35,009 bases of DNA from Prevotellamassilia timonensis (GCF_021531665.1 NZ_JADYUH010000024.1:1-35009), one strand, 5' to 3'. Shown: positions 1 to 9,168, counted from the first letter of the stretch. The notes: a model not told the origin generated them from the sequence alone. A program made the numbers and translations.

Positions 1-105
1 CTTCGGGTGAAAATCTGACCTCGAAAATGTCATTCAAATCTGACGCAACTTATTATTTTCATATTACTTAGCGAACAGCAATAGAAAAAATGAGAAAGCC
101 GCGCC

Positions 106-747
106 TCAAACCAAAGACAACAAATCGGAGGGTTGGCGGAGGAAAAGGGAGGCGCCGGGAAGTTTCCGCAAAAAATCTTCGTCACGGAAGCCCCACAGAC
201 ACAGGGCACAGGGGAGACCGGCACGCTGAGAAGTTTCCAAATCAACCTCGGAATCTCCGACGTAAATCGCTTCGGAAGGACTGCTGCCCAACTCCCGCAA
301 CGCTGCCATGACGGCATCGGGACAGGGTTTTCGTCGCACGGTGGCACTCTCGCCAACGGCAGAGGTGACGTAGTCGGCAAAAAAGCGTTGATTCAGAGAT
401 TGCACGGCGGGATGGAGTTTGTTGGAGACAATCGCCATGCGAACACCGCGCGCCTTGAGTTCGGCGAGCAGGGGCATGATGCCGGGATAGGGCGCAGTGA
501 AGTCCAAACAATGCGCCACGTAATAGGCTCGAAAACTGGCAAAGACTTGCTCGAAGTCACATTCGCCAAGATGCTCTCCCACAGCGTGTTCCATGAGAAA
601 ACGAATGCCGTTGCCCAGGAAACTGCGCACCTCGGCGGTGGTGCGTTCGGGGAGCCCGTGCTCACGCAGAGCGTGGTTCACGGCGTTGGACAAATCGGTC
701 AGCGTGTCCAAAAGCGTGCCGTCTAAGTCAAATACAACTGTGTTCAT
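106..747 (-). CDS. HAD-superfamily phosphatase, phosphoglycolate phosphatase-like
   Basis: A 213-residue haloacid dehalogenase hydrolase of the Gph/PGP type. The nucleophile motif DLDGT is at residues 7-11 (D7 nucleophile, D9 acid/base). Motif II is SNK at 108-110, the conserved lysine is K140 in RKPCPD, and the Mg-binding GDSEVD is at 164-169. Residues about 15-85 form a small helical cap, as in phosphoglycolate phosphatases, which hydrolyse 2-phosphoglycolate or related small phosphoesters in the cytosol. The length is normal and the protein looks intact. It is transcribed away from the VOC gene across a 147-bp gap. The substrate cannot be settled from sequence: pyrophosphatase PpaX or beta-phosphoglucomutase-like activity is possible, so no symbol is given. 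Confidence 0.85.
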   Translation of the reverse strand: MNTVVFDLDGTLLDTLTDLSNAVNHALREHGLPERTTAEVRSFLGNGIRFLMEHAVGEHLGECDFEQVFASFRAYYVAHCLDFTAPYPGIMPLLAELKARGVRMAIVSNKLHPAVQSLNQRFFADYVTSAVGESATVRRKPCPDAVMAALRELGSSPSEAIYVGDSEVDLETSQRAGLPCALCLWGFRDEDFLRKLPGASLFLRQPSDLLSLV

Positions 748-843
748 ACCTTTAAGAAAAGAATAAGGAAGAAGAAGGGAGAAAAGTGAACACTTCTCGC
801 ACCCAAAACTTCTTTTCAGAGCGCGAAATTACAAATAAATATC

Positions 844-851
844 TACCTTTG
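844..851 (+). promoter_or_regulatory. Bacteroidetes -7 box ahead of the VOC gene
   Basis: TACCTTTG matches the Bacteroidetes sigma-ABfr -7 consensus TAnnTTTG. No good -33 TTTG is seen at the usual spacing. Transcription from here would start near 858. That places the GTG at 856 outside the mRNA and favours the ATG at 895 as the true start of the next gene. Confidence 0.45.
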
Positions 852-894
852 CTTCGTGAACAACGATGAACAAAGACGAACAATCTTTCAAAGC

Positions 895-1275
895 ATGGAC
901 ATACAAGCCAAATTTGACCACTTCAACATCAATGTGACAGACCTCGAACGAAGCATCGCATTCTACGAGAAAGCACTGGGACTGAAACCCTGCGGCGAAA
1001 TCAACGGACCCGAAGGGGCTTTCAAAATTGTCTATCTCGGCAACGAACTCAGCCCGTTCCGCCTGGAACTGACGTGGCTCAAAGACCACCCGCAACCCTA
1101 CAACCTCGGGGAATGTGAGTTCCACATCTGCCTCAGAGTGCCCGGAGACTATGACGCCACCAGAACTTTCCACAAAGAAATGGGATGCGTCTGCTACGAA
1201 AACCACGACATGGGACTCTATTTCATCTCCGACCCGGACGGCTACTGGATTGAGGTGCTGCCCATGAAGGAATGA
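895..1275 (+). CDS. VOC/glyoxalase-family protein (lactoylglutathione lyase-like)
   Basis: A 126-residue protein with one vicinal-oxygen-chelate fold. The N-terminal strand FDHFNINV carries the metal-ligand histidine H9, followed by the typical DLERSIAFYEKALGL helix. RLELTW supplies the glutamate of the second strand, FHICLRV the second histidine, and DPDGYWIEV near the C terminus the last glutamate. This is the His-Glu-His-Glu pattern of glyoxalase I, which isomerises the hemithioacetal of methylglyoxal. The open frame extends upstream to a GTG at 856, but the -7 box at 844-851 would start transcription past that codon, so ATG 895 is preferred. Bacteroidales usually lack glutathione, so the natural thiol or substrate is uncertain. 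Another VOC activity is possible. Confidence 0.82.
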   Translation: MDIQAKFDHFNINVTDLERSIAFYEKALGLKPCGEINGPEGAFKIVYLGNELSPFRLELTWLKDHPQPYNLGECEFHICLRVPGDYDATRTFHKEMGCVCYENHDMGLYFISDPDGYWIEVLPMKE

Positions 1276-1294
1276 AAACCGGAAGAAGACACGC

Positions 1295-1326
1295 TTGAAT
1301 CATAATATATTTGAATCATAATATAT
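1295..1326. repeat. 16-bp tandem direct repeat, two perfect copies
   Basis: TTGAATCATAATATAT occurs twice head to tail (1295-1310, 1311-1326) in the spacer between the VOC gene and the phosphosugar mutase. The junction creates TATATTTG at 1306-1313, which fits the TAnnTTTG -7 consensus, so the duplication may affect the mutase promoter. No matching -33 element is evident. Confidence 0.7.
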
Positions 1327-1372
1327 ATACTTAATAACAACCCTCAACCGCGAGCAACACTCGCCTCAAATC

Positions 1373-3121
1373 ATGGAAAACCAACAAGCACTCATCGCAC
1401 AATGCGAAGAAACTGCCCGCAAATGGATGACGGACAGTTGCTATGACGCTGAAACCCAAAAGGCTGTCAAAGCCATGGTGGAAAACCCCGACAAGACCGA
1501 ACTCATCGACTCTTTCTACCGCACCCTCGAATTCGGAACCGGAGGACTGCGCGGCATCATGGGACCCGGCACCAACCGCATGAACATCTACACCGTCGGC
1601 GCTGCCACCCAAGGTCTCTCAAACTATCTGAACCTGAACTTCAAAGACCGCGACGAAATCAGCGTGGTGGTGGGACACGACAGCCGCAACAACTCTCGAC
1701 TCTTCGCCGAGACCGCTGCGAACATCTTCTCCGCCAACGGCATCAAAGTCTATCTCTTCGATGACATGAGACCCACACCCGAAATGTCCTTCGCCATCCG
1801 CCACCTCGGATGCCAAAGCGGCATCATCCTCACCGCCAGCCATAACCCGAAGGAATATAACGGCTACAAAGCCTACTGGGACGACGGCGCACAGGTGCTC
1901 GCACCCCACGACAAGGGCATCATCGACGAAGTGAACAAGGTCAGCGTGGAAGACATCAAGTTCGAAGGCAAACCGGAACTAATCGTCACCATCGGCAAAG
2001 AAATCGATGACATCTATCTCGAAAAAGTGCACAGCCTCAGCATCGACCCGGAATGCATCAAACGCCAAAAAGACCTGAAGATTGTCTATACGCCCCTCCA
2101 CGGAACCGGCATGATGCTCATCCCGCAGTCCCTCAAACTCTGGGGATTTGAAAGCGTTCACACCGTGCCCGAACAAATGGTGAAGGACGGAAACTTCCCC
2201 ACCGTGGTCAGCCCGAACCCCGAAAACGGAGAAGCACTCACCATGGCACTCGACCTCGCCAAAAAGATTGACGCAGACATCGTCATGGCGTCTGACCCCG
2301 ATGCGGACCGCGTCGGCATGGCGTGCAAGAACGACAAGGGTGAATGGATTCTCGTCGATGGAAACCAGACCTGCATGATTTTCCTCTACTACATCATCAT
2401 GAACCGCAAGGCGCAGGGAAAGATGAAAGGAAACGAGTTCATCGTCAAAACCATCGTGACCACCGAACTCATCAAGGCGATTGCTGAGAAAAACGAGATA
2501 AAGATGTATGACTGCTACACCGGCTTCAAGTGGATTGCACGTCAAATCCGTCTCGACGAAGGCAAACTGCAATACATCGGCGGCGGCGAAGAAAGCTACG
2601 GCTTCCTGGCTGAAGACTTCGTGCGCGACAAAGACGCCGTTTCTGCCTGCTCACTGCTGGCTGAAATCTGCGCCTGGGCAAAGGACCAGGGCAAGACGCT
2701 CTACGACGTGCTGATGGACATCTACATGGAATATGGTCTCTCCGTCAACAAAACCATCAACGTCGTGAAGCCCGGAAAGAGCGGCGCCGACGAAATCAAG
2801 GCTATGATGGAGAACTTCCGAAAAGAAAGACCGAAAGAAATCGCAGGCTCTCAGGTGGTTTGCACCAAGGACTACGGCGTGCTGAAACAATATGACGCTG
2901 CCGGCAACGAAAGCCCGCTGGACTTCCCCGAAGCAAGCAACGTGCTGCAATGGTACACCGCAGACGGAACCAAAGTCAGCGTGAGACCCTCCGGAACTGA
3001 ACCGAAAATCAAGTTCTACATTGAGGTCAAAGCACAGATGGGATGCCCCAAGTGTTACGTCCCTGCCACGGCTGAAGCCGCTGAGAAAGTGGAAGCAGTG
3101 AAAAAGAGCCTCGGACTCTGA
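1373..3121 (+). CDS. Phosphoglucomutase/phosphomannomutase (alpha-D-phosphohexomutase)
   Basis: A 582-residue phosphohexomutase interconverting hexose-1- and hexose-6-phosphates (glucose, possibly mannose), linking glycolysis to nucleotide-sugar and polysaccharide synthesis. All four active-site signatures are present in order: phosphoserine loop TASHNP at 154-159 (S156), Mg site DPDADR at 308-313, sugar-binding GGGEESYG at 403-410, and phosphate-binding RPSGTEPK at 538-545. FGTGGLRG near residue 54 is also typical. The length matches the long PgcA-type enzymes of Firmicutes and Bacteroidetes rather than the roughly 450-aa GlmM/ManB type. The start ATG lies about 100 bp after the VOC stop, and a terminator-like hairpin follows, so the gene may be its own unit. 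PGM versus PMM preference is not decidable by eye. Confidence 0.93.
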   Translation: MENQQALIAQCEETARKWMTDSCYDAETQKAVKAMVENPDKTELIDSFYRTLEFGTGGLRGIMGPGTNRMNIYTVGAATQGLSNYLNLNFKDRDEISVVVGHDSRNNSRLFAETAANIFSANGIKVYLFDDMRPTPEMSFAIRHLGCQSGIILTASHNPKEYNGYKAYWDDGAQVLAPHDKGIIDEVNKVSVEDIKFEGKPELIVTIGKEIDDIYLEKVHSLSIDPECIKRQKDLKIVYTPLHGTGMMLIPQSLKLWGFESVHTVPEQMVKDGNFPTVVSPNPENGEALTMALDLAKKIDADIVMASDPDADRVGMACKNDKGEWILVDGNQTCMIFLYYIIMNRKAQGKMKGNEFIVKTIVTTELIKAIAEKNEIKMYDCYTGFKWIARQIRLDEGKLQYIGGGEESYGFLAEDFVRDKDAVSACSLLAEICAWAKDQGKTLYDVLMDIYMEYGLSVNKTINVVKPGKSGADEIKAMMENFRKERPKEIAGSQVVCTKDYGVLKQYDAAGNESPLDFPEASNVLQWYTADGTKVSVRPSGTEPKIKFYIEVKAQMGCPKCYVPATAEAAEKVEAVKKSLGL

Positions 3122-3149
3122 TTCATCCACCTCATCAAGAAACTCATTC

Positions 3150-3195
3150 AGGCTGCCGTGGCAAATCCCGCTCCGGCAGCCTTCTTTCCTTTCTT
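3150..3195 (+). terminator. Rho-independent terminator after the phosphohexomutase
   Basis: AGGCTGCCG (3150-3158) pairs with CGGCAGCCT (3174-3182) across a 15-nt loop and is followed by the T-rich run ttctttcctttctt. It lies 30 bp after the stop codon. Confidence 0.75.
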
Positions 3196-3309
3196 GGAAG
3201 GGGTGCGCAAAAAACACAGAGTGAAAACATAAGCACATTCTTTTGAACACTCCTTATTCCATCATTTTACAGAACACCCCAGCACACAATTTGAACTATT
3301 GCTGTCCCG

Positions 3310-4089
3310 ATGAAACACTTGTTCATCTTCCAAAAAGACTCGCTGCTCCTCACCTCCCGCAACCAAATTCCCACGGGGGAGTGGACGCAATGGCTGACCG
3401 AAGAGCCGAAAGAAACGGTGGCTCTCCCCGTCTCCACAGATGGAACAGCAAACGCGGCGGCCGAGGTCGAACAAACACAGGGAACAGTCAACGACGCCAA
3501 GTGGATTTCACTCCGTGAGAGTTTCTACGTGCTCCCCGCTGCCGACTTCCGGATGGCTGCAAAAGCCCACGAACTTCTTCACTGGCATCGCGCCTCACGC
3601 TTCTGCGGCTTCTGTGGCAACCCCACGGAATGGAGCACCGAAATTTCCAAACGCTGCCCAAAATGCCACCGCGAAATTTGGGCAAACGTGCAACCCGCAA
3701 TGATTGTCGCCATCACTCGGAACAACGGCGAAGAACTCCTGCTCGTGCAGTCCAAAAACTTCAAAAGAGACTACCTCGGATTGGTCGCAGGATTCGTGGA
3801 GACCGGAGAGAACCTGGAGGACTGCGTCGAACGAGAAATCAAAGAAGAAACCGGACTGACAGTCAAGAACTTGAAATATTTCGCCTCACAAAGTTGGCCC
3901 TTCCCGAACGTGCTGATGGTGGGATTCACGGCGGAGTATGCCGGCGGAGAACTCACCCTGCAACGCTCCGAACTGAACAAAGGCGGATGGTTTCGCCGAG
4001 ACAACCTACCCGCCATCCCCGGAAAGGTCAGTCTCGCCCGAAAACTGATTGACCATTGGCTGGAACAAAAGAAAACCACACACGAATAG
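3310..4089 (+). CDS. nudC: NAD(P)H pyrophosphatase / mRNA-decapping Nudix hydrolase NudC
   Basis: A 259-residue NudC-family enzyme that cleaves NAD(H) to NMN(H) and AMP and, in characterised homologues, removes NAD caps from RNA. Residues 1-95 are a variable N-terminal domain. A four-cysteine zinc ribbon follows (C99, C102, C116, C119). The Nudix box runs from G161 to L183 with E167 and the REIKEE core at 175-180. SQSWPFP at 193-199 is close to the SQPWPFPxS signature that separates NudC from other Nudix proteins. The length is normal. The stop codon lies only 3 bp before the relA-like start, so the two are very probably co-transcribed, pairing an NAD/RNA-cap hydrolase with alarmone synthesis. 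Confidence 0.92.
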   Translation: MKHLFIFQKDSLLLTSRNQIPTGEWTQWLTEEPKETVALPVSTDGTANAAAEVEQTQGTVNDAKWISLRESFYVLPAADFRMAAKAHELLHWHRASRFCGFCGNPTEWSTEISKRCPKCHREIWANVQPAMIVAITRNNGEELLLVQSKNFKRDYLGLVAGFVETGENLEDCVEREIKEETGLTVKNLKYFASQSWPFPNVLMVGFTAEYAGGELTLQRSELNKGGWFRRDNLPAIPGKVSLARKLIDHWLEQKKTTHE

Positions 4090-4092
4090 ACT

Positions 4093-6318
4093 ATGATACA
4101 GACTAATGACATCGAAAAGAAACAGGCGGAACGCCATTCTTTCTTTTCCTCCTTGCTGACGCTTTGGAGCAACAGTCAGACGCGTCTGCCCAAAGAGAAG
4201 GCTCGTCTGCTGGCGGACTACGTGCAAGGTGCCTTCGCCACAAATCCTGCGCTGCTGCGCGACAGCTCCGGATTCAACCGCTTCGTTCTTTCGCTGGAAG
4301 CAGTGAAACTGGCGGCGGAAGAAATTGGACTCCGCGGAGACATCCTGCTCGCCGGAGTGTTGCTGCCCACGGTGCAGGTGACGGAACAGTGTGACTTGAT
4401 TGGAAAACTCTTCGGAGAGGAGGTGGCAACCATGCTGAAGACTTTCCTGAAAATGGAAACCATCGAAGCCAAAACGGAAGCCATGCGCACCGACAACTTC
4501 CGCAACTTGCTCATCAGTCAGGCGGGCGACATGCGCATCATTCTTCTGCTCATCGCACGAAGCGTGGCACTGATGCGCGTCGCAAAGTTTTCGGACAACG
4601 ACGAGGAGCGAAGAAAAGCTGCCACCGAAGCGGCTTATCTCTATGCGCCCCTTGCACACAAACTCGGGCTCTACAAACTCAAAAGCGAACTGGAAGACCA
4701 GAGCCTGAAATACTTGGAGCACGATGCCTACTATCACATCAAAGAAAAACTGAATGCCACGAAACAGGCTCGCGATGCCTACATTGAACGCTTCACCGCG
4801 CCCATCCGAAAAATGTTGGATGCCGAGGGACTGCGCTATCACATGAAGGGACGAACCAAAAGCATCCACTCCATCTGGCAAAAGATGAAAAAACAAGGAT
4901 GCAGCTTTGAGGGGGTCTATGACCTGTTCGCCATCAGAATCATCATCGACGCGCCACTCCAAAAGGAAAAAGAACAGTGCTGGAAGGTCTTCTCACTCAT
5001 CACCAATAAATATGAAAGCAACCTGAAACGCCTCCGCGACTGGCTGACCGTCCCTAAAAGCAATGGCTACGAAAGTCTCCACATCACCGTGCTCGGACCG
5101 GAAGACAAGTGGGTGGAAGTGCAAATCCGAACGGAGCGCATGGACGAAATTGCTGAACACGGTCTGGCGGCTCACTGGCGCTACAAAGGGGTGAAGGCGG
5201 GCAGCGAAGGAGTGGACACGTGGCTGGCAAACATCCGAAGTGCCCTCGAAACGGGCAACGAAGCACTGCTGACCAAGAGCCTCAGTGCCAACGAAAGCCC
5301 CAAAGAGGTCTATGTCTTCTCGCCAAAAGGAGACCTCTATCACCTGCCGCCGGGAGCCACCGTGCTGGACTTTGCCTATATCATCCACACCGGACTGGGC
5401 AACAAATGCATCGGCGGACGCATCGACGGCAAGAACGTCTCGCTCCGACAAACGCTGGAAAGCGGACAGACAGTGGAAATCATCACGCAAAGCACGCAGA
5501 CTCCGAAAAAAGAGTGGTTGCAAATCGCCAAGTCCGGACACGCCAGAGCAAAAATCCGCGCTGCCGTGAGAGAGCTCACCGCAGGAGAAATGGCACTGGG
5601 CAAGGAAATGCTGGAGAGAAAAATGAAAAACCGCAAAATCGAATGGGACGAAAGCCTCATCAACCAACTCATCCGAAAAAGCGGCTTCAAAGAAAGTTCT
5701 GACTTCTTCAAGGCTCTCCACGACGAGAAACTGGACACGAACAAACTGCTGGACACCTATCTCGACCTCGCCAAACGCGAACAGGGATTGGGCGAACGCT
5801 CGGCGGTGCGCAGTGCCGAGGAGTTTTCCATGGACTCGGAGGTGGTCGCTGCCCAAAAACAGAAAACGGAAAGCGACGTGCTGGTGATTGACCAAAACTT
5901 GAAAGGTATTGAGTTCAGCATGGCACGCTGCTGCAATCCGGTCTATGGCGATGACGTCTTTGGATTCGTGACGCAAGGCGGCGGCATCAAAATCCACCGC
6001 ACCAACTGTCCGAATGCACCCGCCATGAGAGACCGCTTTGGCTACCGCATCGTGAAAGCACGCTGGGCAGGCAAGGGCACAGGCTCCTACCCCATCACGC
6101 TCCGCGTCGTGGGCAACGATGACTTGGGCATCGTGAACAACATCACGTCCATCATCTCCAAAGAGGAGCACATCATGCTTCGCAGCATCAACATCGACAG
6201 CTACGACGGACTCTTCTCGGGCATCCTGACCGTCATGGTGGACGACCTGAGCCGACTGAACGCACTCATCCGAAAACTGAAAACGGTGAAGGGCGTGAAA
6301 GCGGTCAGCCGAAGTTGA
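4093..6318 (+). CDS. relA: RelA/SpoT-family (p)ppGpp synthetase with degenerate HD hydrolase domain
   Basis: A 741-residue long RSH protein. The synthetase core is intact: GRTKSIHSIW from about 253, YDLFAIRI with the catalytic Asp, RLRDWLTVPKSNGYESLH (a basic RxKD-type loop), and VEVQIRTERMDEIAEHG with the catalytic Glu. A TGS domain (about 400-465), a Cys-containing MARCCNPVYGD segment (about 610-640) and a C-terminal ACT domain (about 660-735) follow. The N-terminal region aligns with the HD hydrolase but lacks its metal ligands: HDxxED is replaced by LPTVQV at 91-96, and the LADRxHN region reads IARSVAL at 154-160. It is therefore predicted to make but not degrade (p)ppGpp, like gammaproteobacterial RelA, with a separate hydrolase expected elsewhere. 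The ATG is 3 bp after nudC. Confidence 0.9.
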   Translation: MIQTNDIEKKQAERHSFFSSLLTLWSNSQTRLPKEKARLLADYVQGAFATNPALLRDSSGFNRFVLSLEAVKLAAEEIGLRGDILLAGVLLPTVQVTEQCDLIGKLFGEEVATMLKTFLKMETIEAKTEAMRTDNFRNLLISQAGDMRIILLLIARSVALMRVAKFSDNDEERRKAATEAAYLYAPLAHKLGLYKLKSELEDQSLKYLEHDAYYHIKEKLNATKQARDAYIERFTAPIRKMLDAEGLRYHMKGRTKSIHSIWQKMKKQGCSFEGVYDLFAIRIIIDAPLQKEKEQCWKVFSLITNKYESNLKRLRDWLTVPKSNGYESLHITVLGPEDKWVEVQIRTERMDEIAEHGLAAHWRYKGVKAGSEGVDTWLANIRSALETGNEALLTKSLSANESPKEVYVFSPKGDLYHLPPGATVLDFAYIIHTGLGNKCIGGRIDGKNVSLRQTLESGQTVEIITQSTQTPKKEWLQIAKSGHARAKIRAAVRELTAGEMALGKEMLERKMKNRKIEWDESLINQLIRKSGFKESSDFFKALHDEKLDTNKLLDTYLDLAKREQGLGERSAVRSAEEFSMDSEVVAAQKQKTESDVLVIDQNLKGIEFSMARCCNPVYGDDVFGFVTQGGGIKIHRTNCPNAPAMRDRFGYRIVKARWAGKGTGSYPITLRVVGNDDLGIVNNITSIISKEEHIMLRSINIDSYDGLFSGILTVMVDDLSRLNALIRKLKTVKGVKAVSRS

Positions 6319-6488
6319 CGCCCTGATTGCCGGCACTTTCCAGGCGTGCTCTGACAATTAGGTTGACAACGTAAGTACGTTCTTTTGAACTCTTCTGTTT
6401 CCATAATTTATTGAACACGGCCTTCCACCCTCCTTATTCCATAATTTATAGCCCCCACCCTCAGACCCTTCATCTTCTTCCCTTTTCC

Positions 6489-8660
6489 GTGATTCGTTTC
6501 CTCTCATTCTCCTGCGTCAGATTGCTTCTCTGGATGTTTCTCGCGACGCTTGCTCCCCTCTCCGCCTCTGCCGAGAACGAAGAGGAAAAGAAAACGAATG
6601 AGGTGATGCAACTGGTGTTCACCTACGTGGAACGCAACGGATTTCAGCCGAGGACCTACGAAAGCGAGATTTATCAGCGCCATCGGATGTACACCAAACG
6701 AAAGGGAATCATCGCCCGCTATGTTCCCGGCATGCTGAGACTGGAACGGGGCGTGCGCAACTATTTCTCTGAAGCAGAAATTCACATGCGCTTTCGCGAC
6801 CCGGGAGAGGCAGATTTCAAGGTGAAAGCGTTCCACTCCACCGCCACCTACATGGAACCCCAAAGAATGGTGGACTTTGGAAGGTTTCATTTCAGAATCT
6901 ATGCGCCAAAACTCCTGCAAGAAAGCATCCTCAACCCCTTGCACCCACGCAACAGGAGTTTCTATCGCTATCGCACGCTCTACTATGGCACCGCGCAAGG
7001 AAAACAAACGGCACACATTTCCATCAAACCTCGCTTCACCAACGAGCAACTCGTGAAAGGGGACGTGGATGTGGACGTGAAAACGGGCGCCGTGCGACAC
7101 TTTTCTTTTACTTTTAGATATGGTTTCCGAACCATCTCGCTCAACGGTCGCCCGGGAGCGGAGGGTGAAGCAACTCTGCTTCCGGAAAGGATTCAAGTGA
7201 TTTCCCGCTTCCGAATGTGGGGGAACAAGGTGGATGAGTCCTGCGACATGACCATCAAGAACCGCTTCCTTCCCATGGACTCGCTGAAGGAGGACAGTGG
7301 CGCACCTCTCGCTGAACGCCTGGATTTGACACGCCAATGCTTGCTCCGAATTGACACGACCTGCATCATCACGGCACCGGAGCATTTTGATTCGTTGCGA
7401 CCGCGCCCGCTGACTCGCCACGAAAAGGAAATCATCAGTTCTCAAGACTCGCTGAACGCACTGACTCCCCGACGCCACAGAATCATCGGACCGCGCACCG
7501 AGGATTTGCTTCTCTCTTCCCACCACTTCTCTTTGAAGAACGAAGGAAACATCTCGGTGAAACTGCCACCCATCTTCACGCCTTCCATGGTGGCATGGAG
7601 CCAATCAAAAGGACTCTCGCTCCAAACCCGAATACGCCTACATGCGAAACTGCCAAAGATGGACGGGGCATGCTACTTCAGCCCACGCATCGGCTACACC
7701 TTCAAACAAGACCAAATCTACTGGCAACTGCCACTGCAAATCGATTGTATTCCCGCTCTGAACGGAAGATTCTCCATCACAGCCGGTGGCGGTCAACACC
7801 TCTATTCCAACCGACAGGCGGAGGAGGTGAGACATAAACTGGAACAATCAACAGCCTATGACAGCCTCGTCAACATCCTTGACTCCTTTGGCTTCCACGA
7901 CTATCGCGACAACTACATCAAAACGGACTTCTGCCTCTCTCCCACCCCGGGACTCGTGCTGACTCTGGGTACACGCTATCACCTCCGCACACTCATTGAA
8001 TGGACAGCACTGGCAAAAGCCACCGGAATGAAACACCATCTCTCGTCCCTCGCACCCAGAGTGGAGGTGCAATGGACGCCAAGGCAATACTACTACAAAC
8101 AAGGAAAACGACGCATCCCGCTCTATTCAAAATATCCCACCTTCCTCTGGTGCTACGAACACGGCTTCCCGCTGAAGGACGGACACACGGGCTACGCCAA
8201 AATGGAAACGGACATCCGCTGGCGCATTCCTCTCTATGCCATGCGCTCCCTCTTTTTCAGAGCGGGAACCGGTTTCTACACCCGCCGAAGCCGTGACTGC
8301 TTCTTGGAATATGACTTCTTCCGCTTCAACTATGTGCCTGAGAACCACAACGATGACATGAGCGGAGAATTCCAACTCCTCAACGCGAGATGGTATAATG
8401 AGTCGCGCTACTATCTTCACCTAACGAGCACCTACGAGAGCCCGATGATGTTACTATCCCGCATTCCGGGCATCTCCCGAGTGGTTCGCACAGAGCGAAT
8501 CTATCTCAACCTGCTCTCCGTCCGCGCCCTCGGCATCTACACCGAAGCGGGTTACGGTTTCAGCACGCACATCCTTGACCTCGGACTCTTCACGGGCATG
8601 GCAGCAGACCGCACCTTCAACTTTGGTTTCAAAGTCTCCCTACGTCTGTTTGAGGATTAA
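6489..8660 (+). CDS. Large outer-membrane protein, DUF5686-like
   Basis: A secreted protein of about 723 residues with a signal peptide (VIRFLSFSCVRLLLW... ending at SASA). The middle part has alternating beta-rich segments, and the C-terminal half has repeated aromatic/basic strands ending in FGFKVSLRLFED, typical of a Bacteroidetes outer-membrane beta-barrel. The overall pattern resembles the DUF5686 family, members of which often carry an N-terminal carboxypeptidase-regulatory-like domain that I cannot see here. The frame is open to a TTG at 6411, but that adds 26 non-signal-like residues. GTG 6489 gives a classical signal peptide, and ATG 6533 would truncate it. The function is unknown. 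It follows the relA-like gene by about 170 bp. Confidence 0.7.
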   Translation: MIRFLSFSCVRLLLWMFLATLAPLSASAENEEEKKTNEVMQLVFTYVERNGFQPRTYESEIYQRHRMYTKRKGIIARYVPGMLRLERGVRNYFSEAEIHMRFRDPGEADFKVKAFHSTATYMEPQRMVDFGRFHFRIYAPKLLQESILNPLHPRNRSFYRYRTLYYGTAQGKQTAHISIKPRFTNEQLVKGDVDVDVKTGAVRHFSFTFRYGFRTISLNGRPGAEGEATLLPERIQVISRFRMWGNKVDESCDMTIKNRFLPMDSLKEDSGAPLAERLDLTRQCLLRIDTTCIITAPEHFDSLRPRPLTRHEKEIISSQDSLNALTPRRHRIIGPRTEDLLLSSHHFSLKNEGNISVKLPPIFTPSMVAWSQSKGLSLQTRIRLHAKLPKMDGACYFSPRIGYTFKQDQIYWQLPLQIDCIPALNGRFSITAGGGQHLYSNRQAEEVRHKLEQSTAYDSLVNILDSFGFHDYRDNYIKTDFCLSPTPGLVLTLGTRYHLRTLIEWTALAKATGMKHHLSSLAPRVEVQWTPRQYYYKQGKRRIPLYSKYPTFLWCYEHGFPLKDGHTGYAKMETDIRWRIPLYAMRSLFFRAGTGFYTRRSRDCFLEYDFFRFNYVPENHNDDMSGEFQLLNARWYNESRYYLHLTSTYESPMMLLSRIPGISRVVRTERIYLNLLSVRALGIYTEAGYGFSTHILDLGLFTGMAADRTFNFGFKVSLRLFED

Positions 8661-9168
8661 TGAACTCTTCCTCCATTGTCCACTCACTCCATTAATGCTC
8701 AAATTATCCCTCCATTAATGCTCAATTTATCTCTCCATTAATGCTCATTAATTGATTCGTTAATGACTCATTAAATATTGGGGGGCACGCAGAATGCGCA
8801 GAATGAAAGGAATATTTTGGAACACGAATTACACGGATTAGACGAAATGAATATACACAATTGCGCTTGCTTGTGACGTCAAGTATGTGTTGCTCTATCA
8901 TCTTGAATTGAGTGAGAACCGAACTAATGCTCTATACTAATGCTCTGCATGGCTGCTGTCATATCAGGATTTTTAAAGAAGCCTTTGATATACGGGAGGA
9001 AAGGAGTAATTTTGTGCATCTACATGGAATTGATTGCTTGTTCTTTTATATCTAAAATTTACTCATTTTCTTACAATTAGGAAAGAATCCATATCGATTT
9101 TTATATCCTTACCTATAGAAAGCAGTACTTGCGAGACCTAAATCAAATAACTTTATAAATTCACGCGT
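8661..9168. other. 508-bp gene-free spacer with repeats
   Basis: No convincing gene is seen. The left part holds a 23-bp tandem repeat (8687-8755). Then comes a segment at 8815-8850 (gaacacgaatta-type) that resembles one at 17943-17977. The right part is AT-rich and leads to the LRR gene. TAACTTTA at 9148-9155 is a weak -7-like match with TTG at 9129-9131, but the 16-bp spacing is short. Confidence 0.6.
8687..8755. repeat. 23-bp tandem repeat, three copies
   Basis: CTCCATTAATGCTCA starts at 8687, 8710 and 8733, an exact 23-bp period. The copies diverge only at their 3' ends. Each contains the palindrome CATTAATG. Related CATTAATGGTT motifs recur upstream of mutL (about 21842-21880). Confidence 0.85.

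Noticed and set aside
856-894. Upstream GTG start for the VOC gene
   Set aside because: The -7 box at 844-851 would start transcription after this codon, and the added residues do not fit the family N terminus.
4993-6357. 454-codon open frame on the minus strand
   Set aside because: It lies antisense to the RelA-like gene, whose synthetase, TGS and ACT motifs are clear; it is a codon-bias shadow.
8687-8755. Short CRISPR-like array
   Set aside because: The 23-bp units abut one another with no spacers, so it is a simple tandem repeat.
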